A stretch of 64,000 nt of DNA. Origin: Micrasema longulum. Taxonomy: Eukaryota > Arthropoda > Insecta > Trichoptera > Brachycentridae. Numbering within the stretch: position 1 is the first letter of the stretch; every line of letters starts with the position of its first letter. The notes under the pieces were generated by a model, which made no database searches, was not told the origin of the DNA, and worked only from the letters and a program-made list of their open reading frames with translations. Positions 41,908 through 52,644 of this stretch are shown here, piece by piece. A program made the translations under genes and the position numbers. The stretch lies in the NCBI GenBank assembly GCA_022494885.1, contig JAGVSM010004925.1:1-64000 (forward strand), given 5' to 3'.

Positions 41908-42082
41908 GCCCCCCTCGCTTCTTCCCTGGAGAAGTAAGCAATTATTTGTTTTTTTTAAATATTTTATTTAAAAAAAAATTCTTCTTTCTAAATATTTTTT
42001 TAATATGCTTATATATTATGTCTTCTTGCTTATACGGATCATCGTGGTTTCGGATGTGACAGGGTTTAAAGAAGACCCTGTA
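41908..42082. repeat. MITE family E, right arm
   Basis: From 'tcgcttcttccctggagaag' (centre) to 'gggtttaaagaagaccctgt', including 'ggatcatcgtggtttcggat'. The left arm is missing. Confidence 0.7.
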
Positions 42083-42087
42083 TATAT

Positions 42088-42170
42088 GTTTTACCATTGT
42101 TTTGTTGTCCATTCGTTCCACATGACCAAATCATCTCAGTGGTGGCCATTTCTTAATCTCGTCAATTATC
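42088..42170 (-). pseudogene. RTE LINE remnant
   Basis: 'ttttaccattgttttgttgt' and 'catgaccaaatcatctcagt' are the reverse of the WFGHVERMDDERMVK-encoding strip. Confidence 0.55.
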
Positions 42171-42670
42171 TAGTCTTAATTATCAAATGGCGTGATTGTT
42201 GTAGGCAATTATCAATCAAAGTGCTTTCTAAAAAAATAAGCGGTAATATTATACTAAGCTAATGAGACAGCAGCTTTTAGCCATGCAACTATTCGGATAT
42301 AGGTCGTTACAATCCCAATCTGACAAAGCGGTTGACTTGCAGTTTGAAGTCGCGATATCTGCTTGCTGTGTGTTAATGTAATGTCTACACGAGCACTTTT
42401 CTCAACCGTAATATAAATATTGGTTCTGATGTATGTGTTCTGCATGACAAGAACCACAACTTGCACTTAATTCAATGCCTACACATTTCAAGAGTCCGGC
42501 AGAAACTCATTATCCCTCTCTTTTCTCTATCGTACTCTGTACTGCGTCTTATTTTTTATTTTATTTTTTTACTATTTTTTTAAAATAAAAAAATATTAAA
42601 AAAAAATTGAATTGAAAACATATTATACATATTTCATTCAAATTATTTATTTACGATTCTTGATGGAATT
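42171..42670. other. No recognised feature
   Basis: Unique sequence followed by A/T-rich homopolymers. Confidence 0.3.
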
Positions 42671-42676
42671 CCATTG

Positions 42677-42905
42677 TAATGATGTAATAACTTATATTTA
42701 CATATAAGTTATTAATTAAAAAAATACTTGGTAAACTTTCACTTATTTATTTTGACCAATTAGCGCTTTCACCCTCTAATGGTCTAACAGTCTGAAGATG
42801 CCCATTAGAGGGTGAAAGCGCTAATTGGTCAAAATAAATAAGTGGAAGTGTACCAAGTATTTTTTAAATTAATAACTTATATGTAAATATAAGTTATTAC
42901 ATCAT
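42677..42905. repeat. Large palindrome of a hammerhead-bearing repeat
   Basis: Arms of about 105 bp: 42677-42781 and 42800-42905 are reverse complements ('taataacttatatttacata', 'ttattttgaccaattagcgc' and inverses). The arms pair almost perfectly, so the structure is young or corrected. The hammerhead-like motif is listed separately. Confidence 0.8.
42784..42830 (+). ncRNA. Hammerhead-like motif in the palindrome
   Basis: Core CTGAAGA (42792-42798), unpaired T, stem II GCCC/GGGT (42800-42803/42810-42813), GAAA 42814-42817, palindromic AGCGCT, A17, then ATTGGT, which pairs with CAGT (42788-42791) for four pairs. Core, GAAA and stem II are all intact, making it one of the two best copies. Confidence 0.5.
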
Positions 42906-43690
42906 ATTATACATAATTTTATATAATATTCCCAAGGAGTTTTTATAAAAATGCATTTAGGGACATGCAGATAACAATATTTATTTAAAGACGTTTTTAT
43001 ATTTTAAACTATAACATTATTTACAAAAGCAGAATAAAAATTATGAAACACTACAAATTAAAAGGGTATGAAAAATATTTAAAAATAACAAAATAAACAT
43101 AAAACTAGGTATAGAAATAAATTCAAAATGATGTATACATTATACAATCTGGGAAAGGAAAATTAAAAAATATAAAAAGTTTAAAAATTACATGTATGTA
43201 CGAGAGTGCAAATGTAAAAAAGTAACAAGAATATAAAAGTTTTCTTTTTAATTAACAAAATATGCCCACCCAATACAGGTTAAAAAATATCAAAAACGTA
43301 TTAAAATTGCATATACATAATACAAGCTAAAAAAGTATAAAAAAAACACAAATAATATTTCAATAGTATTAAAAATTACATATACAAGCAAAAACGGTAA
43401 AATATTAAAAGTTATATGTTCAAGATGCGTACTTCTAAGTACTTCTGGAAAAAATAATTATTCAATTCGCACGTCCTGTCTCTATATTTTGAAATTGGTA
43501 CTTTAAATTTTTGTGGCAATCTATTAAATTCCTTGAAACCTATGTATTGTAAAGATCTAGTACCAAACTTCGTAGACTTCACAGTTCACACAATCACACG
43601 AGTTCTTAGTATTTACTCAAATAAAAAAAAATTCAAACCATTTCCTAAACGTCGTAAATAACTTGTGTTGAAAAATAAGAATCGAGTTAT
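42906..43690. other. A-rich low-complexity stretch
   Basis: Very AT-rich with a recurring 'aaaattacat / atataca' texture (43120-43420) suggesting degenerate tandem repetition. No gene. 43480-43610 may be an old LINE remnant but is not recognisable. Confidence 0.35.
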
Positions 43691-43691
43691 G

Positions 43692-43752
43692 GTAGCGGGA
43701 TTTAAAGCTCGGAACTGTGAGTCCACAATACTACCACGGGACCACAACCCGC
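43692..43752 (-). repeat. tRNA-derived SINE head (S2-related)
   Basis: 'gaactgtgagtccacaatac' and 'taccacgggaccacaaccc' match the head at 60015-60094. Confidence 0.5.
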
Positions 43753-43755
43753 AGT

Positions 43756-43905
43756 CTTACGCTTCAGGGAGCAGTCCAGGGACTAAGAAATATTCTAGTG
43801 TAAAAACACCCTTTTAAATAATATTTCATATGAACCATATCGGGAATCGACCCCGAGACCTCTTGCATGGTAGGCAAATACACTGACCATTACAGCACGA
43901 GGCCG
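43756..43905 (-). repeat. SINE S1, 3'-truncated
   Basis: Reverse S1 from 'cttacgcttcagggagcagt' to the complete head 'attacagcacgaggccg'. Confidence 0.8.
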
Positions 43906-43929
43906 ACAAAATTGATTGAGCTACAGGGT

Positions 43930-44050
43930 TGATTTTAGGGCACCGTTCACCCTGCTTTTAATATTTCCATCCTTTAGAAAATCTTCAAATTCACAATGAT
44001 CTCACATTTCGTCATACTTTCGTGTCTCTCAAAAACTATCATATTTGATT
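43930..44050 (-). pseudogene. RTE LINE remnant
   Basis: 'ttttagggcaccgttcaccc' and 'atgatctcacatttcgtcat' align with 11876-12070. Confidence 0.6.
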
Positions 44051-45312
44051 TATTTTCGTTTTACCGTTTTTATTTGCAAATTCTGTTTTACCGTTTTCTT
44101 GAGTTTCTTATTTATGCTTTACCTTTACGCGATGTAATCAAATTATTTAAAACATACACACATATAATTACGAATAGTCCAGAAGGAGCGTAGAATCATA
44201 TTTGAATACATCGGACTGTGTCCAATAATTCCCCCACTTAGAACACCTTACTTGAAGTCACCGAGTAATATTGCCAGATCGCGAAAAATATAACCATAAC
44301 ACAAATGTAAGGTAAAAAAAAAATGTTAATTTTTCTAAAATTTTATTGTGCACGCGGAAACATTGATTGACACAACAGAGTAAATAAGTAAAGGGTAATT
44401 TAATAAAAGTAATTGAATTAATGAACTTTGAACTTAAAATATAAAACAAAATTTTATTTCATATAAAACGGATATTTTTATACCATGTAAAATAATATTT
44501 TATGTTTTAAAGATAATGTCGGCCAAATGTCTACCACAGCGTTGTTTAATCCGAGGTTCAATTTTAATTATTTCTCTTATTATATGAGCCAAGTAGGGTA
44601 AACATTTTTACTACCCTGGCAACACTAACGAAATTTCCATTTTGTTTCTTCGACAATCTGACAGATGGAAAAATAATTCAATTTTTAAGTATTGCATTTG
44701 TTACATACACATTTATTTGCTAATTACACATGAAATGTGATTTCATCCTGATTCTTTAAGATCGTAGCAGTATTTCTACACTTTAAAAGGACACAACACG
44801 GCATAGTTGAATTCAGATCAGGAGTTGCGTACTGAGCGACGTCTACAAAGAAACTAATGGGTCAAAACGTAAACCTACTTATTTATGAGTAGTTGAGTCA
44901 ACTTCTGTTTGATGTGCGTATGCGGTTTCTGAAATATTCTTAATTCTATGCATACGCACTTAAAACAACGCCGAGCGGCTCACACATATATATTTTTACT
45001 GACAAAAATCTGGTTTTCAAAGACCTTGTGGTTTGTAGGCGGCGAACTGGTCAAGTATCGGGATATTGTTGTGGCGATAAAAGCGAGAGTTGGGCGTTGG
45101 ACGCACGCCGCGCCTATCACTGGCTTACACCTGTTTATCACATTAATTTTATAAGTCTAAATTACATTTTGTTTTAAACGGAGTAACCCGCTAAGCTTAT
45201 GTGAGGCTTGTCAGCAGGTAGGAAAGAGAGGATGTGGAAGGAGTTTTGAAAAATACACAATACCCAGACTCGGAACAATCTTTCTTGGTTTTGTTTTCTT
45301 GCAACTGGCAGA
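44051..45312. other. No recognised feature
   Basis: Unique AT-rich sequence. 44914-44961 has a small 'gtgcgtatgc...gcatacgcac' palindrome. A 68-codon plus frame at 44948-45154 lacks any known feature. Confidence 0.3.
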
Positions 45313-45595
45313 AAAAAAACCCGCGACGCCGCACAGTGTTTTGAGCCATACAAGCTACAAGATAAAAAGTCACTTTTGAATTCTTAAACGATGACGTCAT
45401 GGGGGCATTACCAGATAGTTAGTGTGACGATTGTAAGCCTAACTGGGGTGATTAATGCTTAGGGTGATTCATACCAGAATATGAAAGTCGGATAATTGGT
45501 TTTTGAAAGCCTAATTACATTTATTTGCATTTTGGCGTCCGACGTGTAAAGGTTGTTTATCAAGTTTAAAGTTTTTTATTTCGATTTAAAAAAAA

Positions 45596-47249
45596 ATGGA
45601 AGCTATTTTGGAAGGTATGTTGTATGGTTTTTTTTCTAATATTTTAATGTATTTCATTCAGGTATTTAAAAAAACAATAATTTAACTTATGTATTTTTCA
45701 GTAGTTAAAAAAATATCAATTTCTAACTTCTCGAGAATTTATCTCGGAGAGTATATCAAAGTAGCAAAATATTATTTTTATTTTTCAATAGACCAATTTA
45801 TTGTTAATTCATTACAGTTTCGATATTTTACCGCACGAAGTTGCATCTATCTTATTTTGTTATTTTACAGGTACCAGATACGAGATTTCCAGGCAAGAAT
45901 TGTACGTGATGTGGAAGAGTTTGACGAAGAAAGAAAGGCTTCAAGGAGTGATAAATAATATTGTTAGTAAATTTGAAGTCGGTGAACTCGGTACAAGTGG
46001 TGAAAAACTGTTAAAAAATCAAATTGAGCTTATTTGTTTAAATATAAGCAGAAAATGGACCGAATCTGGCTGTAAACTAGATAGATTTGTTAATAAAAAA
46101 TTTGAATGGCTCGGCGGTAGTGAAAATATTTTGATATGTGAAAACTTTCGACAAAGTCCTTCAGTAGACATGAATGAACCATCTACGTCTACTGGAAGGC
46201 CCGCAAAGGATTTCGGGGCATGCAGTGATCAGTGCAAAAGGACAAAAGTGCGTGATTTAGTGAGTACGAAGACATCTGAAGAACTTTCGTTTGCCACGCA
46301 GGTATCTATTCGAGCATCAGGAAAACGCACAGTTGCCGATCTCCTAAAGAAAATTTAGAAAGCTACTCCCAATGAAGTAGCAAAAATACGTAGGGAACGT
46401 AAACAAGTAAACAAACAGCGGGCATTGACAATTGAGGAAGCGCTAAGTTTATACGTTGACTGTAAATTATCTTCGCATTCCTACAAAGTTATGCGTAAAA
46501 ATGCCATAAAAACCGACCACAAAATATATCCGGCATTTTATAGTTTAAGAAAAACAAAAAAAGCATGTTGCCTGAGCGAGGAATTTGTCAAAATAACGGA
46601 AACTAGTGCAGAAATCCAGCTACAAGTGATTTTAAATCATACGGTGGAACGATTGCTAAATGTAGAATCAGAAGTCTAAAAAGAAAGAGTTCCTTCAGGT
46701 TCTGTACTGACTCTTATATGCAAGTGGGGTGGAGATGGAAGCTCGGGACATAGTAATTATAAACAGAAATTTTACACAGAGCATGCAATAGATGAATTTT
46801 TATTTATTATGTCATTCGTTCCAATACAACTAAGGCTTAATGATGACCCTAATATAGTAATTTGGCAAAATTTGAGCCCTTCCTCAACCTCTTATTGTCG
46901 TCCTATTAAATTTATTTTCGCCAAAGAAACTGATATTCTTACTAAGTCTGAAATCGAAAAACTTCAAGATGCAATTGAAAAACTTGAAAATTTTAATGTT
47001 AATATTGGAGGTGTAGTATTGTCCATAAAATTTAAAATGCTTTTAATAATGGTAGATGGTAAAATTTGCAACGTTTTGGCTGAAAATAAGTCAACCATGT
47101 CCTGTTATATTTGTGGCGCCAAACCCAGTGAAATGAACTCTATTAGTATTAATAGAGTTTCTCGACAAGAATTTTATTCTTTTGGCTTATCTACATTACA
47201 TGCTCTTTTTATATTTCTCAAAATACATCTCTTTGAAAATCACTTATAA
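45596..47249 (+). pseudogene. Transib transposase, spliced, two nonsense codons, C-terminus lost
   Basis: Exon 1 at 45596-45614 (MEAILE + 1 nt), intron 45615-45870 (GTATGT...TTTTACAG), exon 2 from 45871, continuing in frame as GTRYEISRQELYVMWKSL and SKFEVGELGTSGEKLLKNQI. The frame is kept to 47249, broken only by TAG at 46356 and TAA at 46677. Hallmarks: CKWGGDGSSGHSNYKQKF (46725-46775, first catalytic Asp region), IVIWQNLSPSSTSYCRPIKF, MLLIMVDGKICNVL (second catalytic Asp) and SCYICGAKPSEMN (zinc-binding CxxC). These are the Transib/RAG1-core motifs. The normal C-terminal third with the catalytic Glu is missing after GLSTLHALF; a trace may remain near 47765-47890 (TDLSVNRIKVIISIIYD). Role: cut-and-paste DDE transposase. 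Confidence 0.88.
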
Positions 47250-47274
47250 CAAATGTTTTATTTAAAAACCTTTA

Positions 47275-47630
47275 AGTTTTATCATCATCGTACCATATCC
47301 GCTCCCTATGTGGAGCATATGGATTCCATAATCTGCCTCCGGCCAAGCGATCGACCTCCCGTACATCCTCCCAAGTTAAGTCTACGTACCGCAACTCTGA
47401 CGCAAACTGCCCCCAAATTGTCAACAATGGACGACCAGGACGCCAAGAGCCTGATGCTTTGTAACACAGGCAAGCATGGTTAAGGCTCTCGGAAGGCATA
47501 AGTAGTACATGGCCTTGCCAGCCAAAACGCCTTGGATGACAGTAGATACCAAGGGTTGCTGTGTCCGTTGCCTCACTTCTGTGTTCCTTACAATGTCAAA
47601 CTTTTAAGTTTATTTAAACCCTTTCAGTTG
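47275..47630 (-). pseudogene. LINE 3' fragment inserted in the Transib element
   Basis: Minus strand reads ACLCYKASGSWRPGRPLLTI and VDLTWEDVREVDRLAGGRLW, a GRP-containing C-terminal region followed by a (GATGAT)n-type tail at 47280-47290. It recurs at 51428-51840 in the same orientation. Probably the distal end of an endonuclease-RT LINE; the RT proper is not present. Confidence 0.55.
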
Positions 47631-48030
47631 TCATGTTTAACATAATAAAATCAGCTGTAAAATGGTTATTCTGACAAAACAAGTGAAGGCAGATTAGTTC
47701 TCTCGGGTGAAATCTTTATTTTATGCCTAAGTATCTAATATAATTTTCAATGATTTATTTTATAGGTTGACCGATTTATCAGTCAATAGAATTAAAGTAA
47801 TAATTTCAATTATTTATGATCCTTAAATACATTATTGGATGCAGATATCAATTTCCAGAAAATTTATTTCGTTTATGAAATAACAAAATGTGACATATTT
47901 TTTATAAAACGAATTATTATTACATATTTAATAAAAAAAACCTCTTTTTAGGATTAAATGAATCGCATACATGAGTTAAAAGTACATTCAGAATTTTTAG
48001 TTTCTAGCTTGTATGAAACGAAACACTGTG

Positions 48031-48325
48031 CGCCGCCAGTCTCACAGTTCTTACCCGAAAAGATACGGCCAGGTAAAGTCTCACTAACTACGTCATGGAG
48101 CCTGGCAACATTAAATTTTTAAAGCTATACAAGCTTCTTTATCAAGGTATACTTAACTATATTGCTTTGAAACTGGTCGGTAGGAAAAAAAAGTTGTTAG
48201 AAACAAAGCTGTTTTTATTTATTTTACAGTATATTTAATTTTGCCAGGCTCCATGACGTAAATAGTGAGACTTTACCTGACCGTATCTCTTCGGGTATGA
48301 ACTGAGAGACTGGCGGCGACGCGGG
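48031..48325. repeat. Palindromic foldback interrupted by Transib
   Basis: 48031-48118 and 48237-48325 are about 88-bp inverted arms ('gatacggccaggtaaagtct' / 'agactttacctgaccgtatc') around a loop of about 118 bp. The left arm's outer end lies beyond the transposon at 45313-45331 ('aacccgcgacgccg'), matching 'cggcgacgcgggtt' of the right arm. The palindrome therefore predates the Transib insertion. Confidence 0.8.
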
Positions 48326-48350
48326 TTGGTTTGGGACATCCAGCCTAAGT

Positions 48351-48528
48351 GGCCTTTGTGGTGTAGTGGTCAAGACGCTTGACTCACGCACGGAAGGTTC
48401 CGGGTTCGATTCCCGGTGAGAACACAAAAATTAAAATGTGATTTTTCTCAAGCCTGGGTGTTCTGTGCTGTAATTCACCACTGTGATTGGGCCTCCTGGC
48501 CTGTTGTGGTGCAAAAAAAAAAAAAAAA
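48351..48528 (+). repeat. SINE S2, full-length with poly(A)
   Basis: tRNA-like head ('gtggtgtagtggtcaagacg' A box, 'ccgggttcgattcccggtga' B box; Glu-like anticodon arm), body 'caccactgtgattgggcctc', then A16. Other copies are at 59842 and 60126 in reverse. Fairly young by its long A tail. Confidence 0.85.
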
Positions 48529-49600
48529 TTAAAAAAATAAAAATAAAATCGGATTTTTACTAAAATTTCTTAAAAATCCAAATAACTTTTGAACGACTGA
48601 ATATCGCGGAACATACATGGGGGTTAAACCGATAGGCATCGAGGTCATCCATCGCTCTGCCACCGATGATCCACCCTCCCAGTTACAGGCTGTATATGTA
48701 TACCAATTTTGATAAAATTAATACAGTTTTTTACAAACATGCCGGCATACGTATTGAAAATATTGTTTATTACAATGAACTTAAAATGATTATTAATTAA
48801 TCAAATATGGCTACATCGAGCTGCGATATGTAAACATGCATGCAATTTTGACATTATGAATGGTTAACTTCTACATATATATAATAACATAATGTTGTAT
48901 GCAGATCGCAGATGTGTTACTACGTGCTATGAATGTCAGTTGGCAATATACTCAATAGTATTTGCCGGAAACCAGTTGAAATGTCTCGTTATAAATAATG
49001 TCAGCAATGCCACGCACACGTGGTCGCCAGTCAGTGGTAGAAATTCGTCACAGACCTCCTGGCCTCTATATGCTATACACTACTCGTAGATAAAAAAAAA
49101 AGAAAATATACCTTTTTTTAACATTTTTTATTTTTTTTAAGGTTTATGATATACTGTTCAGTAAAAAAAAATTTACTACTTATTAGTAGCATACAAAATA
49201 TTTTTAATTTGTAGAATTACCGCAAAAACGGTCATTGCATTGGCCACGCCCCTAATACGTCACGATTCATGTTCATTTTCAACATTGTTCATTTCCATTC
49301 AAATTTTTATAGAACATCGTCACGAATCTTGATGTCACAACTATCAATGCCAAACATGTCGCGTTTTTCTAGCGACATATTTTTTCATGTTTATTTAATT
49401 TTTTTTTTTACTTTTTTTATTAATTTTTCACGCCCACAAGGCTTTTACATACATGGAAGTTATATAAAAAAAAGTATATAAACAGCATAAAATTTAAAAA
49501 ATACCATATAAAGCAATAAAAGACAGAACAGCGTTTAGAAGTAAAGTTGGTATAAAAAAAAGAAGATGAGAATATAAACAACATGAGTTTAAGAAAATAC
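48529..49600. other. No recognised feature
   Basis: Unique AT-rich with a modestly GC-richer strip at 48890-49080. No gene supported. Confidence 0.3.
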
Positions 49601-49604
49601 AATA

Positions 49605-49985
49605 TAATGCGCTCAGTAGCTGCGAGACTTGTTGTTATCTAAATTCTTTTTTTATAAATCTGCTTTTTATTTCGTTTTTAAAATATCACTTAAATTCTAA
49701 ACTTCATTGTCAAATAAAAAAAAAAAAAAAAAAAATGTAAATAGGGGCTAGATTCCTTATTGTCCATGCGCTCTGTAGCTGCAAGACGTTCTGTTATCTA
49801 GCTCACATATATCATAATTGTAATATATCGTAATTGGAGACGAGGAACTAGAATCCCAACCGTCCATGCGCTCTGTAGCTGCAAGACGTGTTGGGATATT
49901 TATTTATTATACAGCGCCCTTGAGGTGATTTTCACAAAAATGGCGCTATATAAATTATCCAAACATTATTATTATTATTAATGAA
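49605..49985 (+). mobile_element. CR1/L2-type LINE 3' UTR and tail
   Basis: Three copies of the 'tgcgctctgtagctgcaaga' motif (49609, 49768, 49867), poly(A) strip, hairpin AGCGCC/GGCGCT (49913-49947), 'tatataaattatcc' and (ATT)n. Best-preserved copy of this tail; colinear with 26260-26600. Confidence 0.8.
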
Positions 49986-50425
49986 ATCAAAGATAGAAAC
50001 AGTGTTAAGAAGAATAGTTGGTATAAAAATAAAAGATGAGTGTATAAAAAACATAAATTAAAAAAAAAAAAACAATATAAAGAAATAAAATATAGAACTG
50101 TGTTTAGAAGTATAGTTAGTTTAAAAAAAAATAATAATAATAAGCTGTAGAAGCTAGATATTAAAAAAAAAGAGAAAAGTTATAAATGAAAACATTTCTC
50201 CACAATATTCATATTGATTTTGAAAAAACAATTAATTTATCTAAATCCATTTCATATATTTTCATCGGTATTCGTAGTAATGTGATATTTCCCCATAAGG
50301 AATTTAAGAGTGTATGTGTCGCGAGCAGTTTTATGAATAGGAACACAACTTTTCTGTCACTCTCTCGCAGATGTCTCCTCGATACCGTGCGAAAGGCAAC
50401 TGCACGTCGCACTGATTATGCCTAA
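49986..50425. other. AT-rich then unassigned
   Basis: Low-complexity A-rich sequence to about 50180. 50310-50420 is unique with a 'cactctctcgcagatgtctc' strip; nothing identified. Confidence 0.3.
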
Positions 50426-50429
50426 TAAA

Positions 50430-50560
50430 TCATCCCCAACTCTGAGGCCAAGAGCCCTGTGTTGAGTTGGGACTAAAACTCCGTTGCGCACTGCCAGTCT
50501 AGTTTCGATTGATACATTTTTATTAGCAATTACGGTGCTAAGTACGGTGCTAGTCCGCAT
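50430..50560 (-). pseudogene. SINE S3 tail and RTE LINE remnant
   Basis: 50432-50465 ('gaggccaagagccctgtgtt') matches the S3 tail at 58757. 50466-50555 is the reverse of the STVIANKNVSIETRLAVRNG-encoding RTE strip. Confidence 0.6.
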
Positions 50561-51005
50561 TTGTAATTTTTGTCACATGTAATATTGACTTAATTTATGA
50601 AAAAACATATCTTTTTTACCTATGTTTTAAAATTAAATACGGATGACTATATTTTTTTCTAATAAAACAACACTTCCATGCTTTTCTTGTATACATTTTG
50701 TTAAATGTTCGTCTGCAAATATAAACTTTTCATCGCGGAAAGGAAATAAAATTTAATTTCTCTTTGCTGTTTGATTATTCCGTTCGTGTTTGGATTCAAT
50801 AACATCTCATCGAACATGAGTAATTTGCGTGATATTTGTGATTGGAAGAAATTCGCCGCAGCCATCTTGATTCCCGATTCATCCGTTGGCTTATTTATGG
50901 ACAATGACAAATTTACAATTCTATTATTGATGTAAGCAGCAAACAGCCACCAGTGGACCGATCATGAATATATCTACCGTTGGTGGTAACATATTACCGA
51001 CACTG
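50561..51005. other. No recognised feature
   Basis: Unique; a 69-codon minus frame has no recognisable content. Confidence 0.3.
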
Positions 51006-51427
51006 AAGATAAATCTGGGCCCCATTACAATGAGAAGTCAACTGGCTTTTACTGTCTATTAAAAAAACATCGAATTTTGTACGAAAATTGTAAATTTGTA
51101 TAAAAAATGTATGTACCCTCGTTAGTAACGTGTTACTGAAGATGTTAACTGTCTATAAAATAGCATAGAATTTTCCAAACAAAAACGTCTATATATCGTC
51201 CCACCTCAACACAGGACTTTTAGTCTTAAAGAGTTGGGACTTATGTCTCAAATAATGTACAATAAACTTATGTATGTAAATAAATAAATAAATACATTTG
51301 TACGAAAAATTTATGAATCTTCGTCAGCAACCTGTTACTGAAAATGTTAAGTGTCTATAAAATAACATCGAATTTTCTACACGAAAATATGTATGTTTAT
51401 ATACTTTTTAATAAAATATATTATCTT

Positions 51428-51840
51428 CGTCATCATCATCATAATTCCATGTCCGCTCCCTAGTTGGTGCATATGGTGTCCTCAAGGAGCCTTTATGCAT
51501 CTCTATCGGCTGCCGATTTCCGTGCGTCCTACCAAGTCAGGTTCGCGTCCCGTTGTTATGACAAACTTCCGACGAACAATCAGTAGCGGACGTCCAGGAC
51601 GTCGAGAACCTTATGCCGTGTAAAGCAGGCAAGCGTGGTTAAGGCTCTCAGGAGGCATCCGCAGTATATGGCCCAGCCAACTGTATCGCCTCCGCTTGAT
51701 GACAATTGTCACCGGAGTTTGCTGCGTTCGTTCTCTTATTACTTCATTCCCCACAAAGTCAAACCACTGCATACCCAAAATTCTTCTGGAAACCTGTTCT
51801 CAAAACTCGGTATTTTGCTGTTTTGTGCCCCAGTGGCAAG
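51428..51840 (-). pseudogene. LINE 3' fragment
   Basis: Same family and orientation as 47275-47630 ('atgtccgctccctagttggt', 'ggacgtccaggacgtcgaga', 'ggcaagcgtggttaaggctc'), slightly longer, with a (CAT)n strip at its left (3') end. Confidence 0.6.
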
Positions 51841-51948
51841 ATGTTATATACTGCCTATAAAATAATATAGAATCTTCTATCCGAAAATGTGCATATTTGT
51901 ATAAAAAAAAGTATGTACATTCTCTCGTCAGCCGTCAGTAACCTGTTA

Positions 51949-52191
51949 AGCTAGGGTTTCCTAGGACAGCGGTGCCCGTAGTTTAACGGCCGTAGTGAAC
52001 GGTGATGCAGTGGACAGCCGTCGTAACGGTGACTAGAGTGTGGTTTCCTAGGAAAACGGTATTATCAACACCATTTAACACCGTTTTCCTAGGAAACCAC
52101 TCTCTAATCACCTTTACGACGGCTGTCCACTGCATCACCGTTCACTACGGCCGTTAAAATACGGGCACCGCTGTCCTAGGAAACCCTAGCT
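51949..52191. repeat. 243-bp foldback element, TTA target duplication
   Basis: Near-perfect palindrome: arms of about 115 bp beginning 'agctagggtttcctaggaca' and ending with the inverse. TTA flanks both sides (51946-51948, 52192-52194). Removing the element restores 'cctgttactgaag', which matches the sister unit at 51331. A 3-bp TTA duplication suggests a PIF/Harbinger-like mechanism, which is inference. Confidence 0.85.
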
Positions 52192-52644
52192 TTACTGAAG
52201 ATGTTGAAAAAAATTATAAGAATATAATAATATCACTCTGTCAGATTTAAAATTTACACTCAAAATGCATTATGTAACTTAGTAGACATTATAATAATAA
52301 ATATGTACATCTCCCTCCCCCTCATTATCCTCTCTTTAAGCATTCTTGTCCTAATCCCGCCCAATTTGCAGTAACTTAAATATTTACGAGTACATGAAAA
52401 TATCATTTTTATATGTATAAACTTATATGTATTTATTTGATATGTTATATATTTTCTTTACTAACTTTGTATACTCTGTGGAAATTTGTAATTAGTTCTG
52501 AGTTTATACACTATATCTGTTTGTTTACTATAAATATGTAAGTAGAACTGTTGATTTCCCAAACATATTTTTTTTTTTTTACAGAAATGTCGCCTTTACA
52601 GACAATTAAAGATAATTCTATTAACTTCCCATTATAAGGGAATT

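Larger units (their letters stand above)
45332..48030 (+). mobile_element. Transib DNA transposon (RAG1-like), complete ends
   Basis: 2699 bp. Both termini are CACAGTGTTT and share 'catacaagcta' 19-29 bases in; they face each other as TIRs. Target duplication CGCCG flanks both sides (45327-45331, 48031-48035), the GC-rich 5-bp duplication typical of Transib. The heptamer equals the V(D)J recombination signal heptamer. Exactly 23 nt further in, each end has an A-rich nonamer-like block (ATAAAAAGT, CTAAAAATT), as expected for the 23-RSS-like Transib end. The transposase is decayed and a LINE is inserted at 47275-47630, so the element is not autonomous now but its ends look intact. Confidence 0.93.
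51006..52640. repeat. MITE family C, expanded, with nested insertions
   Basis: Left end 'gggccccattacaatgagaa', right end 'ttaacttcccattataaggg'. In between, a unit with 'ctgttactgaagatgttaac' and 'aacatcgaattttctacacg' is repeated (about 51040, 51140, 51330, 51845), i.e. internal tandem expansion. Nested in it are a strip at 51190-51300, a LINE fragment (51428-51840) and a foldback (51949-52191). Confidence 0.65.

Noticed and set aside
46356..46679. Stop codon readthrough or code change in the transposase
   Set aside because: One TAG and one TAA plus loss of the C-terminus fit simple decay of a transposon copy.
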